From NCBI GenBank assembly GCA_002633005.1, contig NMRA01000542.1, positions 124,001-188,000 on the forward strand: a stretch of DNA of 64,000 nt, written 5' to 3'. The position numbers were made by a program, and so were the translations under genes. Below the pieces are notes generated by a model. The model did no database searches. It was given only the letters and a program-made list of their open reading frames with translations, and was not told the DNA's origin. This document shows, piece after piece, positions 24,001 to 36,915 of this stretch; position 1 is the stretch's first letter; each line of letters opens with the position of its first letter. Origin of the DNA: Phoronis australis (taxonomy: Eukaryota; Phoronida; Phoronidae).

Positions 24001-27000
24001 ATCGGCCAAAAATCTTTTGATCGTGACAGGAATTTATTTCCGTTGCCACGAAGAACTTTCAAAGAATTTTCGAGTAAAATACGCTTCCAAAACCTCTGTG
24101 ATGGTCAGCCATTCCAAACATTTACCTTCTATCGCGTGAATCTATCTTTGATTGACGTAAATAATACATTGCTTGACTTCATCTAAGCTTAAACCGTGTC
24201 ACTGTCAATTGTGATAATAAATTACACTGCAACTCTACTTACTTACTCAAATAATTGTTTTTGTTGACAGGTCCCAGAAAAAGTTCGGTTAATTCAGTAA
24301 GATAAGATTTCTTTCAATAAAACGTTAACATTGGGATCAGTGAAATGTGTATTTCTATAATATCTGCGTTTGCACAGATACGATAAGTAAAGATTTATCG
24401 ACGTCAATGGAAATAAGATAAAATGCACATGACAACGGAAAAATGCAACACTACTAGACAGTAGTATTACGCTGACGTTTGATGCGAAATTGGATTATCT
24501 CCAAAAACGACTTTTTGAAATTACCTATGCCATTTTAAAGTTATGAATACAAGATCATATCATTTAATTTATTGTAACAATGACGATTGCAGTTACAAAT
24601 ATACTCTGTAAACACGGATAAACATGAATAAAACATGTAAACATGAATAAAAGGGGCAGTTATTCTCCTGCTGACAAAATATTCCTTGTAAAACATTACA
24701 GATTTAATACGGAGTCGAATGACTACAACCAAGGAGTTCTGTGCAATGTACGAGCAGACCCGACTAAATTCGACGGATGCGGCATCATTTGTGAAAGTGT
24801 GGATCATTTGGACACCGATTTCGTGTATAACTCGCACGACGAGCTTATAAGTTGCATCATTCGAGTCAAAAACGCCAACAGCGAGACTGAAGTAGCAAAT
24901 GAAAGAGGTAGTGAATCGCTACATGACAAGGACATGGAAGAGCAAGCGCACGTGATTGATCAAAAAGCAGACGACAAAAAAGTAGAACCAGGAGATAAAG
25001 AAGACAATAAGGACGACGAAGAAAAAGATAGTAAGGATGAATCAGAAGTTACTAGTAATGAAAAAATGGGTGAGATCGAGCCTCCAGAAAAACCACTGGA
25101 AGTGGCAAATGATGCCGAAGAATTAAGAGAAATAAGCAATAAACATGAAAAAGACGAAAACAAGGGTGAAGACGATGCACTAAATGTAAGTTAGAGAAAC
25201 GATGGCATGCATGCAAGTATCTTACATTATTAAAAACAAATTAAAATTCCTTATATAACTAATTTTTTGTTTTCCATCTCCCAAAATATGTTGCCAGTTC
25301 TTTCATGCTTTGTTTTACGTGTAAATTTTATTATACAAACCCAAACATTCGTTTATAGGTGCCAGTCTTTGTCGCTGTACCCCATTGTCTCTCTCGACTC
25401 AGTGCCATTTCTCGGGAACCTGTGATCAAGGCAAAAGTGAGAGGCGTTTGGAAAGAATTGTTGACACACGAAGTAGTCTTCGACAGCACTAAAGTACGTA
25501 CTGTTACGAGTCTTATCAGTGCTGTGTTCACATGTCTTTAAAAGGCACTGAACGTCTCATCCGCGATCTGGAAAAATGATTCACATGTGAACGGTTATCA
25601 AATGCCTGATCTGCCTTCTTATCACCTAACACCAAATCAAACGGCAGATCTGTCCCTTTACTATGATAAGAAGCCTATATTGTAATGATGTGGTTTGTTT
25701 TTAAGCTCTACCTGTCCATGGTGATCGCAAGGGATTGGCCAGAATACTTGAATTTTGACCATTGAGTTCATGAGAATTCCTCGTAAGATTGTAGATGGAA
25801 CGCCTATGTGAACCATTGGTTTGAGGGTCTGATCTGCCTCCTGACCAGATGTGTTTTCTGCCTTGTTATGAAAATTCTGCTCACGAAACTTGCTGTTCGT
25901 AAATCCGGCTACGTTTTACTTCAATTTACACGTAGCGAAACGTTATTTTTTATGTCATCGATAGTTGTATTTATTTATACCTTTATCAAGCGACGCAGTC
26001 TGCTTTCGTTTGAAAACGAAATTCATGTTTTCAACACTGAAAGAAGCACGAGAGAAGAAAAACGGTGTGAAAAGCAAAGGACACTTTGCGTGTAGACGCG
26101 AGTTTGGGCTCATAAATTCACCGTATGCTATTTTGCAACAGGATTTGAAGTTTGCCCAAGTGGAGCTGACGCACGTTACCACACTTGCTGTCGTATCTCG
26201 CTTCAAGAAAGACTATTATAAATTCATGAAGAAGGGTAACAAAGTCATTTCATCAACAGATTCCAGGATAACGCTGTCGACTGAACCCGAGACCTTTGAG
26301 AAAACAGAACATATTATATTGCAGGTATTAGCTCATTGTTTAAGGGTCTCCTAAGGGACCAGGTGGAGTCCAAGGTGGCCACTCAAGTGAGATTTAATGA
26401 CGCGGTTATCTCTTGGTAACCATTAAAATAAAAAATAAAAATTAACTCCAGTCATTTCTAATGGGAAAAATGATAATGGTATGATGAGAAGATTTTGAAT
26501 AATTATTTTAGCACAAAATGACTTTTTGCGAGTTTATGCCTTTCTCCACACTCCCGCACACACTTAGTGTTGTTCCTACAGGTCCAGCCAGTTGAGTCAC
26601 ACAGCGTTTCAGAACTCCGTACAAAGAACCATGTCTGTAAAGGTCTTCTTGCGTCCAGCGCCATATTGAACATTGACTGGGAATCGGAGGACATAGACGA
26701 GTTCCATTATCCAATAAAGGTACGAAGCGAGATGCTGTACAATGTAGATTTATGTACTATCATATACATGTATGTATTAACGTGAGATTTCTATTGCATT
26801 CCTTGAGTCTGTTTCTGTTGTGCTCAATTTAATGTATGACGATGATGTCGGTTTCAGGTGACTATTCCCTGCCCGCCAAACCCCGCAAAAGCCCGCAAGG
26901 CTGCAGCGATACGAGCCATGAAGGAGGCGCGGATGAAAAATCCTCAGAAAAACCAACAACAGGAAGAGGCGAACCGAAAGTCTGAGACCAGTCGCATGGA

Positions 27001-30000
27001 TTCGAATTATGGACAGCCTAATAGATGGTACATGGGCTCTTACGGCAGCGGAGATGGTGAGAAAAAACAATAGAGTATCTTAAAGTGACCTAAACACCCG
27101 ATAAAGTCTTCTCTATTGAGCTTTTTATAGGTTGGGGAGCAAGCTAGTGGATGGCACCATTACAGTTCTACAACATATAGTTCACGAGAAGAAATGGAAA
27201 CTAAAGTATGTCTGTTTTCTTAAAGGAGTCAGGTAGACTTGAAAATTTCTTTCATGAAGAACCTGTTGATCGATAACAGGGCTACCGTGAGTTTTAATTC
27301 AGGTGTTTTGTGCAGTGGGCCTAACCATGAGACCTGGGCACGTCTGATGCACTGCAAAGACATCAGACCACCTGTACTTTTGTCCCCTATACCGAATTGA
27401 GATTAAAAGAAGAACAGGATGATTCTGAAATGGGAGCGTGAAGAAAACATTAGACTGCTGCGAGACCTCCTTACTGAGCAAGGTTCTTACCCTCAAAATG
27501 TAGATCCGCACCACTGTTCGTTGGCATGTGACTGCTGAAAGCATTGACCAGCGCTACTAGTGTCGCGTAATCACTAATTAAACGTTATTTCAGTAATTTT
27601 GGGGCTTCCCCGGTGTGTAACGTGACGGTTCATTCGCCACTGTCAACGTTGTTTATTTTTTATTACTCCACTGTCACGTTGTTTGTTTGTTAGTTACTCA
27701 GTATCTATGAAAGTTTGAGCCTGTTGTTTTATTGTGTTCTCACAACGATGAGCAGTATTGTAACCCAGTACTGCTTGTGTCGCTTTTATGAAAAGTGGCT
27801 TAAAACTTTTAAGGCTTTTCTTGTCTTAAAATACTATGCTATTTCTTAAATCAGGGGTGGATCCAGGATTTTGAGTTGGGGGGGCAAGACACAGGAATAA
27901 CCAGAATTTCGGCAGATGCGCGTGCCCAGCCTAAAATGTAGGGATGCAGGGGTCTCGATATTTTGGGTTTGCGTACCTTTTGACTAAAATAAAAAACGGT
28001 AAAGGGGGTTTGTTCAAGGCTTTTATTCACCCCCCCAGCCCCCTTGNGCCACTGTAAATCACATTTCACGAAATAGATCATTCGTTTTTCACGTTTGTTT
28101 TTGGCCAAGATTGTTTATTGTCTCTAAACCATTCTCACGACAAAAGTTCACAATATTCACTACTTACACACTTAGGTGGCGCTACAAAAGTGATTGTTGT
28201 GCATAGTTGTTTAGGACACAATACCTCGTTTTAACATCATTTTTTACATTGCTCAACGTGAAAGCGTGCGTGTTGCAAACATGCAGAACCATTGTAGTTT
28301 GGACACAACACCTCGTTCTCAAGCATAATGGCGAATTCGTGCTTGTAGAGAATTCCACTCAGGTGATACAGATGGAGATCAGACTGTATAGGTACACGTC
28401 AAAATGCATTCTGAGGGGACAGACCAGAAATCAAAACAGTTGGAGCTCAAACGAACCAATGATTGATTCCTGGTCTCTCCCGTTACAATACATTATTATA
28501 CATACCTGTACAGTCTGTTCTCCACCAGTGTTTCCTAATTGGAATATTGTAAACATTTGTCTTGAGAATGTTTTAGAGCCAATAAATCGAAATGTTGATT
28601 AATACAATGTCGTTCTGTACATATACGTTGATTTTAAAGTTCCCGGACCATTGGTTTCCTTAACAAAAGTTATCCCACTACACAGCATTTTGTCGGTAAC
28701 TTATCGTGTTGTGGTGTTTTATAGATGATGAAAACGATAACCTGTTTATGTTTTACTGGAACTCCAAGTCGAAGTGGCAAGTACTTCCCGATGTAAATAT
28801 TCAACAGGTTAGACTGGATTTACTGCAGCTGGATCTTAAAGAACCTCTAAAAAGGTATCATTCTCGATATTGTTTTGTTCAGAGTTAGATCTCTGCTACA
28901 ACCATTAAACATTCTTGCTACATACACTCGTAAAACCTAGTTTGAAGAATTTTATGTGCGGCATGAATTTTAGCAAGTTATGCAAAAGAACTGCAGAGCT
29001 GAGATTAACGAAAATGCGACCAACCTTGTAAGGAAAAGGAGTTTATGTAACTATGAGTAAAATTGAAGGTTGTTACTTCGTGGATAAACCACTGAATGCT
29101 CAAACATTACGTTTTTAAAACAAAACGCGAGTACGAGTATTTTTTACAAAAAATGCAGCTTTAATTATTCCTCTGGTATATAACTTCGTCGACGTGTGGT
29201 AAAATGGTGTAAAACAGTTTTTGCAGGAACATTCTGTTGTGCTGTGACTGAGAAGCAAGAGTAAATTTCCATTGTTACGAGTCGTAATCATTGATTACAT
29301 AACGCACAGGCCAGTATTCAGAATTGACTCGGCTAAAATGGGATAAGATCATTAACTGCTGGGCTTCTCTAATTAACCGGACTGTGCCTTGTGCCGTGTT
29401 TCTACATTACCAGTCTTCCTGCTGACAAACAGTCGTTATGCTGTCACACTATGTCTTTAAAAGGTTTGTGGTCGTGCGAACAACTACGACGGTGAGCAGG
29501 ACAGAGGCTAAAGCGATCGTACACGAACTGGAGTCTTACTTGGATAAGCGAACAGTGAAGGTCATGCTGAAGCAAAGGCAAGTCTATAATACAGGGTGTC
29601 CCAAAAGTAATGGCAATCTAGTTTGAATACGCAAGCATTGCAATTGGGCGCATGAGTATTCGTGAAAATGATATAGGATTTTTTCTGTCATTTCTGAGCT
29701 CTGAAAAATATGTTGGAAAACATGAATTTTCATGAATTTCAAAATAAATAAAGTGACCCAAAGGGCGTTTTGCCCATTTCTCTCAACTGAAAACATGCAA
29801 CGAATATCGCGTAGTGAAATGAAGGAAGTAGTATGAATGAAAGCGACCGTCAATTTATTATGACTGCTTTAAAAAAGTTAAAACAAATTAATGTCGGAAA
29901 TGTCCATCACCACCACCAGCCACGCGATACGTCGCCTGGGATCGCATTTGAATCCATGCTTTCCTCCTTATCTGAACATTGTCTTCTTTGTAAATTGGCC

Positions 30001-33000
30001 CTAAGACTAAAATAAATAGGCCTAGTTTAAAATTTTCTTGATATTTTTAATATTTGATATGCAAACATAAACGCTTTGATGGCTTGTAAAACTGGCCTGG
30101 TACTGACGTTGTGAGGTATCGATGGACAAAGCATGATCGTAGTTCTCTAGAAAATTGCATTACAACCAAGTGGAGAAGGATGACAAATCTGGCAACCACT
30201 GTAGGACCATCTCATGCTAATGTCTCAAGCTCATTTATTTAATTATGGTTAAAATTACGCATTTGCATAAACAAATGTGAGCATTTATTATCGCTTATTT
30301 AGAATACGCGCACTCCATATAGGGAATGTGGGCAAATCCTCTTAGAATGTGAACCACCATTCTAAAGTGCATACAAATTACACCTGTTTGGCATTCATAT
30401 TTTTAGAACTAGTAAGTATACTAAATCAATACTAATCGTTACCTGTAACTTTTACGGAAATAATGTGTAAGTGATTTTGATTTGCGAGCATTACTTTTTG
30501 GAAACCTAGTATAGTGATACAGAAGGTCGAAAACAGTACATTAGACTGTTAGTATCGTTGGCGGAGCAGGACAGGTGGGCCATGGCCTCTAGTTCATTGA
30601 AAAGGGACTCCAGTCGCGGCATTCCTTCCTCGCGGTCACAAAATTACCGTTTTGAAAGTTTGGTGGTGGGGTAGCCTACTATTCTAAGAAACGCTACTCT
30701 TGATGTCAACACTTGCCTAATAAAATTAAATATTCTTCTGAAGTGTTTATTTTGAGTTTCTCTTGGCATCACGAAATGCTTCCATTCTTTAAACGGTAAA
30801 GACGCTGCCCGTCCGATATCCGTGTGGTGTTCAAAAGAAAATCATTAACCCTGTCGAGTTTTTGACAGTTTTAGACTTCTTATGCACAATTTCTCCAATT
30901 TTCAGTTCCGAAAATATGTCTGATGTGGTCATTCACTGCGTCCCACGTGGTCGCGTGGACCGGCTAATGGAATCACTCCGCGAGGACGGATACGACCAAG
31001 GTCCCGCGCCAAGTGCTGACCTTTCGCTGCACGAGGGAGACGTCCTAAAAATGAGTTTCCGTGGAAACTTGAAGAGTGATGATTCACCGCTACAATTTGT
31101 GTTTAATTCTCATCTAAAATCTTCTATTAAATTCTCAGTTGAAGAAACTGATAAATATCTGCAAAAAAGCTTTCCCATGTACCGTGGCTTCGTACAGGTT
31201 TTTGGCTCTCCTCAAGTCAGCACAGATAGTGTTAAGGAGGCAAGATTCCTCTGTGATCTGCTAGTGAGCATACCAAAGGTAGGTGGCTGGCGCTAATGTG
31301 AAACCGATTCAGTTAAACCTATCGGTTAAACGGTATAATGAAATTAAGTTCACAATTACATAAGTAGTCTATGATACCAAAAATTAATACAAATTTAAGT
31401 TTTTACCCTCTGGACATAATTTTCTTTACAAAAAGAGAACTGGAAATAGCATGGTTTCAATTTGCTATATTCTCATACAGACGAGTCCAATGAAGACTCT
31501 TAAAATGAGAAACGGGAAGGAGATGCTAGTTCAAATTCCGGAGTCGTGCCGCTCAAAAGGGTAACTTTTCACGACTAGTTTCAATTCGAAAGGGTGCCTT
31601 TTTTACAAATTCCTCAAAAATGGTGCCTTTTCTGACAAAATTCCTTAAAAAAGGGTCTACCATGGGTGTTCTTAACTCTTACTTTTTCAAACTTCACAAA
31701 CCAATTATATACACGAGTTTTTTTAATATTATCTGTATTTTTGAATCTTTGGTTGCACAAAAAGACTTGACGTACGTTTCTTCCCGGTTGCACTCCTTCA
31801 ATTTCACATGTCTAAGAACCCCTACGTAAACATGCGCGCACCCAGCCTAAAATATAGGGGGGGCTCGAACTTTTCAATGCGCGTACCTTTTACTGAAAAA
31901 AATCAACGAGGACTAAAAAAACGGGGCCACTAGGTTCAGGCCTACGAATTGTGCATCCGCGCCAAATTCCTGTAGACTTTGTGGACTTTTGTTTCGTTTA
32001 CTCGGACTTTTAGTTTAACTAAGGCGGACCTTTTTGCCCAATTCGCCAAATTGGGAGGCTCCTTCGAGCCCCCCCGGGTGCGCCCATGGTAAATGTGGTT
32101 TTCTGAAAAAAATATCTACGAAAGGTTGACCTTTCATGGAAACCCCTACAAACGTACCTCCTTTCATGGAAACCCCTACAAACGTACCTCCTCTCGAGTT
32201 CACCTTTAAATGTGTGGCTACCTTATTTGTTCCGAATATACTCCGGGCGTCAAAGTACCTGCAGCACCTGTCACAATTCGCTTGCCTGGGTGCGTCACCG
32301 AAAGCGACTCATATTAGTTAATTTATGAGAATGTTTTGGTCAGTCGGTAATCGAGTTACTGCGGGTTGTTGCAGAATCACGTCTTAACGCCGTCACCACC
32401 GATTAAAGCGCCGATCACCATCAAGTCGTGCGACTTGGTCAACGAGGATCTGGTGCGTCATCTCGCTGGAGAAATTGGAGATGAATGGCAGAAACTCGCT
32501 GCAGCTCTCAATGTGAAGAAAGTTCGTTTGCAGGCAATTCTGCGCAACAACGAACATTTGGAAAAGAAGAAAAGGGAAATCGAATCAAGGTTTGACATGA
32601 TGATGACGTGGGTGAAGAAAGTTCCGCGAGGTGTAGATAAGGTAATCTTGGGAGTTTAATAAACTACACGTAATGGTTGTTCAGTCAATTGAAACTCCAG
32701 TCGCACATATCTACGTTTTCGCACGTTCTATGACAACTTTCAGGATTCGAGAAGCACGTGCATGTCCAAGGAGAATCCCAAACTTTTTGAGCTGCGAACA
32801 CCTTTCGCAGCCAGGTGTTAGTACGCCTATACACTATTGCGAACTTGATTATCTCGTGGGTACTCGTCCCAGATGATTTTTGACGGCGTTGGAGAATAAG
32901 GAGCGCCAAAGGGTTCTTAAACGACGCGTAGTTTTGCAACGCGCTGATTTAGTTTTTAAGCGACGATCGTTCTGCTCTCATTCAACGGGCACCTTTGCTT

Positions 33001-33973
33001 AATTAACGCATAGTTTTACTAAATCAACGCGCACTGTTGCTTTTCAACGCGTACTTTTGTTTTAATCAGTTCATGTAGGCCAATCAGGCCCGTGCGCTCA
33101 AATCTGAAAATGGCGGAATATTTCAGTTCTACATGGGTGCAAGGCAACTTTTGAAGAATGTTGCTGATTCTTATAAAGTGACCACGTAAATGATAACGCC
33201 GTTAGGAACTGAATGTAATCTTGCCTTTGACTGGACACAACCAATAACTAATTTAGGGCGTTGTTTAAATAAAACTTCGCGTTGATTTAGCAAAAGTGCG
33301 CGTAAAATTTGAGCAGAACCATGATCGCTTAGGAACAACATTTCAAAGCGCACCAAAGTACTCGCTTAAGAACCCGTTGGCGCTTCATATTACTTAACAC
33401 ACGCATCTGCGTGCACTACTACTTCAAAATTGAATGACAACATTGCGTTAAAGTTAGACGTTTACTAGAGGTGTGCCACTCGATCAATCAAAATTCGAGT
33501 CGAGTTGTTGGGTCTTGATAGTCCTGAGCGCGAAAGCTGGAATATGATCACGTGGCGTTCTTCTCGGTTATTGAAATTACTAGGTTTCATCACCAGCTGT
33601 CACCTCCGTCTATTATAACAGGAAGATAACCCGAATATAATAGCATTTTCTTTGTCATCCCATATCATGTGAAAGCTCACTTTTTCCCACTGAACGTATA
33701 CAGGTATGGAATATACCCGTTTCCTCAATTTCTTAGAGATTAGGAACGAAAAAACAAAACAAATGAAGCACCCTTTCAGTAGTTTATGTATGAAGAATGC
33801 CTTAGTTTTCGTTTTTTAAAGATCTACTGTAAAAATGGCGCATTGTTTTTAAAACAAGCAGTGCACATTTTTTCCAGGTTTCTATACTGCGAAAGGCACT
33901 GAGGAAGTGTGAACGAATGGACCTTGTCGAAGAACTAGACGACCTCAACCGTGATTTTCTCAAGACGAAGTGA
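21050..33973 (+). CDS. DTHD1: DTHD1-like death-domain protein, complete gene
   Basis: Coding exons: 21050-21665, 23041-23231, 23538-23761, 24702-25185, 25359-25493, 26142-26324, 26582-26719, 26858-27056, 28725-28854, 29464-29577, 30906-31278, 32375-32641, 33878-33973. They total 3,150 nt and read as 1,049 aa plus stop, with every intron phase matching. The start ATG is preceded by an in-frame TGA at 21002-21004, and a good acceptor at 20999-21000 suggests a 5'UTR intron. Order: acidic, polar N-terminus (about 1-120), a predicted helical stretch (130-205), charged coiled coil (206-330; EEEAKVREEERRLAKEEE-type), a region starting near 344, a Lys/Asp/Glu-rich linker (440-505), beta-rich ZU5/UPA-like segments (505-929), then a death domain in the last two exons (about 940-1049, with DEWQKLAAALNV). 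This order, and segments such as STDSRITLSTEPETF, fit DTHD1. The cellular role is not established. Intron 10 uses a GC donor. AATAAA at 34514-34519 is a likely polyadenylation signal. Confidence 0.83.
23403..23428. repeat. ATGCATAC short tandem repeat
   Basis: About three copies of GCATACAT in an intron of the DTHD1-like gene. Confidence 0.7.
27852..28060. repeat. Dispersed GGGGTGGATCCAGGATTT repeat, copy 3
   Basis: It opens GGGGTGGATCCAGGATTTTG plus a G-run and closes with a C-run and GCCACTGTAAAT, the same family as at 628 and 12992. It includes one N at 28047. It lies in the 27057-28724 intron of the DTHD1-like gene. Confidence 0.55.
29578..29608 (+). other. GC 5' splice site followed by mariner-like terminal sequence
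   Basis: The exon ending at 29577 is followed by GCAAGT. Using this GC donor keeps phase with the exon at 30906. Twelve bases into the intron is TACAGGGTGTCCCAAAAGT, which looks like a Tc1/mariner inverted end. I found no matching opposite end nearby. Confidence 0.6.
31481..31560 (+). CDS. DTHD1: Candidate extra exon of the DTHD1-like gene, phase problem
   Basis: A good acceptor (CTCATACAG) opens a frame reading SPMKTLKMRNGKEMLVQIPE, which looks like real ZU5/UPA-type coding sequence, and a donor GTAAC follows at 31561. It joins the exon ending at 31278 in phase 0 but leaves two bases. The next exon at 32375 needs phase 0, and entering it after two bases reaches a stop quickly. Either a further small exon is hidden in the repeat-rich 31.56-32.37 kb, or this exon is a dying or alternative one. 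Skipping it keeps the full frame, so I left it out of the 1,049-aa model. Confidence 0.45.
32129..32190. repeat. 31-bp tandem duplication
   Basis: CTTTCATGGAAACCCCTACA plus AACGTACCTCC occurs twice in a row, inside a repeat-like stretch (about 31,560-32,210) that also carries G-run/C-run text like the 628 family. Confidence 0.8.
32900..33386. mobile_element. MITE with about 140-bp inverted ends, last intron of the DTHD1-like gene
   Basis: The left end GAGCGCCAAAGGGTTCTTAA and the right end, read on the other strand, GAAGCGCCAACGGGTTCTTA are inverted repeats. Similarity continues inward through AAGCGATCATGGTTCTGCTC, ACTAAATCAACGCG and related words. There is no coding capacity. Target duplication is unclear. 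It lies between exons 32375-32641 and 33878-33973. Confidence 0.75.
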
Positions 33974-35345
33974 TGTGCACATTTAGATGTCACTTCCACC
34001 GCTCCATTTCTCGAAGGGTTTTGTGATAATTCTTCAGAAAATAACCGCACACATCACTGAATGTCTCCTAGTGACCAAGATCTAAAACACACTCACAGCG
34101 AAGACACATATCTCTTGACATGTGGATATAATCTACTGTTATGTTGAGGTCGTAATGGAGATAATGCGTGTCATATTTCAGTTAATGAAGACCATCGTTC
34201 TTGATTTAATCTGATTTTAAGCTTCGGTCGTTTTTGACCGGCGTTTTTGTTCATCCAATGTCCGTTCCTTAGTTCTTTGTATAAAAAAAACTCTCAGGTA
34301 AAGCTATCACATTTTTTGTAATTAGAAACAAGTGTTACCTACATATTGGGAGCAGAGATATTTTGATTTGGAAAACAAGACTGGGGTCAAATTCTTTACT
34401 AATTCGAAGGGATTTTTATAGAAAAAGTGCTTTACCAACCTGTTCGATTAATTGTGTGAGTCTACCATACACACACATAGACATATTTGTATGTAATTAT
34501 TTTCTTAGGTCAAAATAAATGACATGTACTACTAGTCTTCTTGATTCCTCTGCAAACTAGCCGTTGGTTGATGTGACAAAGTTATGCAGCTGAATTTAAC
34601 ATATATTCAAAAAAATAAATCATTAAGCCAGTGTGCAACCTTTATTTGGAAAAACAAACAAAACAATCTTATCAAACACTGCATTTCCCCTTCGAATGTA
34701 CAGAGCACAGGTAAATTTCACTCTAAAAAAATACAAACAAATACATACCGTTAAATGCATTAAAATCAAATCGTATTAAATAACCATTCCAAGTAGAAAA
34801 TTTCCCGAGAAAACAGTCGTTTAAAATGACATAATTGCATTATCTTGCACGAACTTAACCATTTTCGGATTCACATTAACAATTACCATAAAGGTTGAAA
34901 GTTAACATCTACAAAAAGTGACAAAGATTAGATAACCTTCTGGACCAATTAGTTTCATAAAGGTCTAACTTGGACTCGAGTTGTCACGATCAACATTGCC
35001 CCCACTGGAATCTAGTGATGTTACATTGATATAACGCGGAATGGAACACGGGATGAGACAAATATGAATTAGAGTAGTACTTTAATTTTCACTCTAAAGC
35101 ATTTATTAAACACCTGAATCAACAAAATTATAATGAATCCAGACTTTACCAATGAGTCACATAAAAGAAGTATTACAGCGAAGATCAGATTTATAACAAA
35201 TTAAATTTCAAGGAAGGGTTCAAAAATGAATAGGAATACGACTCCAGGGCCCGGTACCTAATGTCAGATTCGAACTCGAACTCAAGACTCGAAATCTCAT
35301 TTTTACTGCACTGGAGAAACTCGAAATCAGCAATAAGCGTGCCTA

Positions 35346-35796
35346 ATGTCAGACCCGAATTTTCCATTCAAATTTTGGAGTAAAAATTTCATATTTTGCT
35401 ACGTTAGCGAACTTGAAATCACATTGGACATAAAAGTGGCCGACATGAGACAATGTCGGGAAAGGACAGCTGCCAAGATAAGGGGACCACTAGAAGATCA
35501 TGAAACCCCCTTCGAGAGCTCGAGTGGCGAGGACGGTTTCCGAAGATACTGTTTCCATGGCGATGCAATACCACATTAACACTTGGTTACCACCAATGTA
35601 TAAACTTCTTCTAACACTAAGTCTCATTGCCTCAACCTCTCATTACACCCTTGTCAGTGAAGCTATGAGGGTTGGCAAGTCCTCGGTCGGTCAAACAATC
35701 CGGCCAATTTGTCGTGCTTTCTCCAAGACCGCCCGCTATTTTGTAGTATTTCCTACCTCAGATGTCTGTGATGTAGACCGACTTGTCTTTTATTAA
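35346..35796 (+). pseudogene. Harbinger-like (DDE_4) transposase fragment
   Basis: Across two frames this stretch reads GFRRYCFHGDAIPH, then LLLTLSLIASTSHYTLVSEA and MRVGKSSVGQTIRPICRAF. That resembles the helix-turn-helix region N-terminal to the DDE nuclease of PIF/Harbinger transposases. A frame change is needed near 35,570 and no DDE core follows, so it is a remnant. Assignment is by pattern only. Confidence 0.45.
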
Positions 35797-36639
35797 AATA
35801 ACATTTGATCAAGGGGTTGACTCAATACAGGACTGTACTGCTTAAACTATGTAAGCTAAATCTAAAAACCTAGTTTGCCACCGAGTTTATAGGTTGCAAT
35901 CAAACAGTTGAGTTTTATGGTCCGACCATAGAGTCATTTGGTTTGGTCCTGGAGTTTACGGTAGTGGTGCTTCCACTACATTCTTTAGGTTCTGCCACCT
36001 TAGTTTAAGTGGTGCCGCCATGTGTTGTTTCCTGTCTTGTTGATTGACCACCATGTACGATCAATATTAAAAAAGAAATTATTAAGCAGCACATGCTCTT
36101 ATCCAATGATGATGCTGTTTGTTAATTGAACATAATGTGGTATTCAGTGACAATCAAGAAAATGTGTTTTTTATTTGAATTGTGCTCATAGTTCTTGATT
36201 ATTTGTTCAGTTTCGTTTCAAGAAAATGGCACAACAGATTATCCTGAACAACTGAAACTGTTCTCTCATAAAGCAACTCGTGAAAAAATGGAAAAATCAA
36301 AACAAGACAAGACAACTTTGTGAGTACATACTGCACAACTTCTTACCCATATTTGCATCCATGTTCATACAAGCCACCCCCCACCGAGACCCTGAGGGCT
36401 ACCCAAGTACATGCATGATGTCTGACTTGGGGCACAGCGCACTAAAGCAAGGTGAATACCTTAGAACGAATAATACCATTCCTGAAAAGCTTGCAACCCA
36501 GCCACACCATAGTCTACAGTAGACCCAGAGCTGTGGTTGCTGTACATGATGGGTCTCTCCACTGTGCCCAAACTACACCCAACTAGGAGACACTGCCATG
36601 GCTTTAACTACCTGCTGGTCTGCTCTCTCAGCTTGTACG

Positions 36640-36915
36640 GAACTTGCTTTGTCAAGTTGTTGCTGGCCATTTGGCTGTTTGGTGTACCCACTTGGTTCTT
36701 TATTAATTTGGCCATTAGGCAGTTTGTACCCATTTGGTACTTAGTATCAAATCAAATTTGCTGTTTTGCTTGACCCAATTGGTAGGCAATCCACCACTCA
36801 TTTGGTATTATATACCCATTTGGTACAACTTACTAACCTATGCCACTTAGTATTCAATACGCAATTACAAATTGGGTACCATATCTCTTATAATTTAGGT
36901 ACACATCTGGTACCT
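36640..36915. repeat. Diffuse repeats of CCCATTTGGTAC-like words
   Basis: CCCATTTGGTAC and variants (CACTTGGT, CATCTGGTACC, AATTGGTAGG) recur about eight times at irregular spacing. Origin unknown; short open frames here are by-products. Confidence 0.4.

Noticed and set aside
24276-24300. Short exon after acceptor TTGACAG at 24.27 kb in the DTHD1-like gene
   Set aside because: In the required phase it hits a stop after a few codons; the acceptor at 24,701 keeps the frame.
28207-28602. 131-codon plus-strand frame in the DTHD1-like gene's intron
   Set aside because: No splice signals place it in the gene and no domain is visible; exons on either side join in phase without it.
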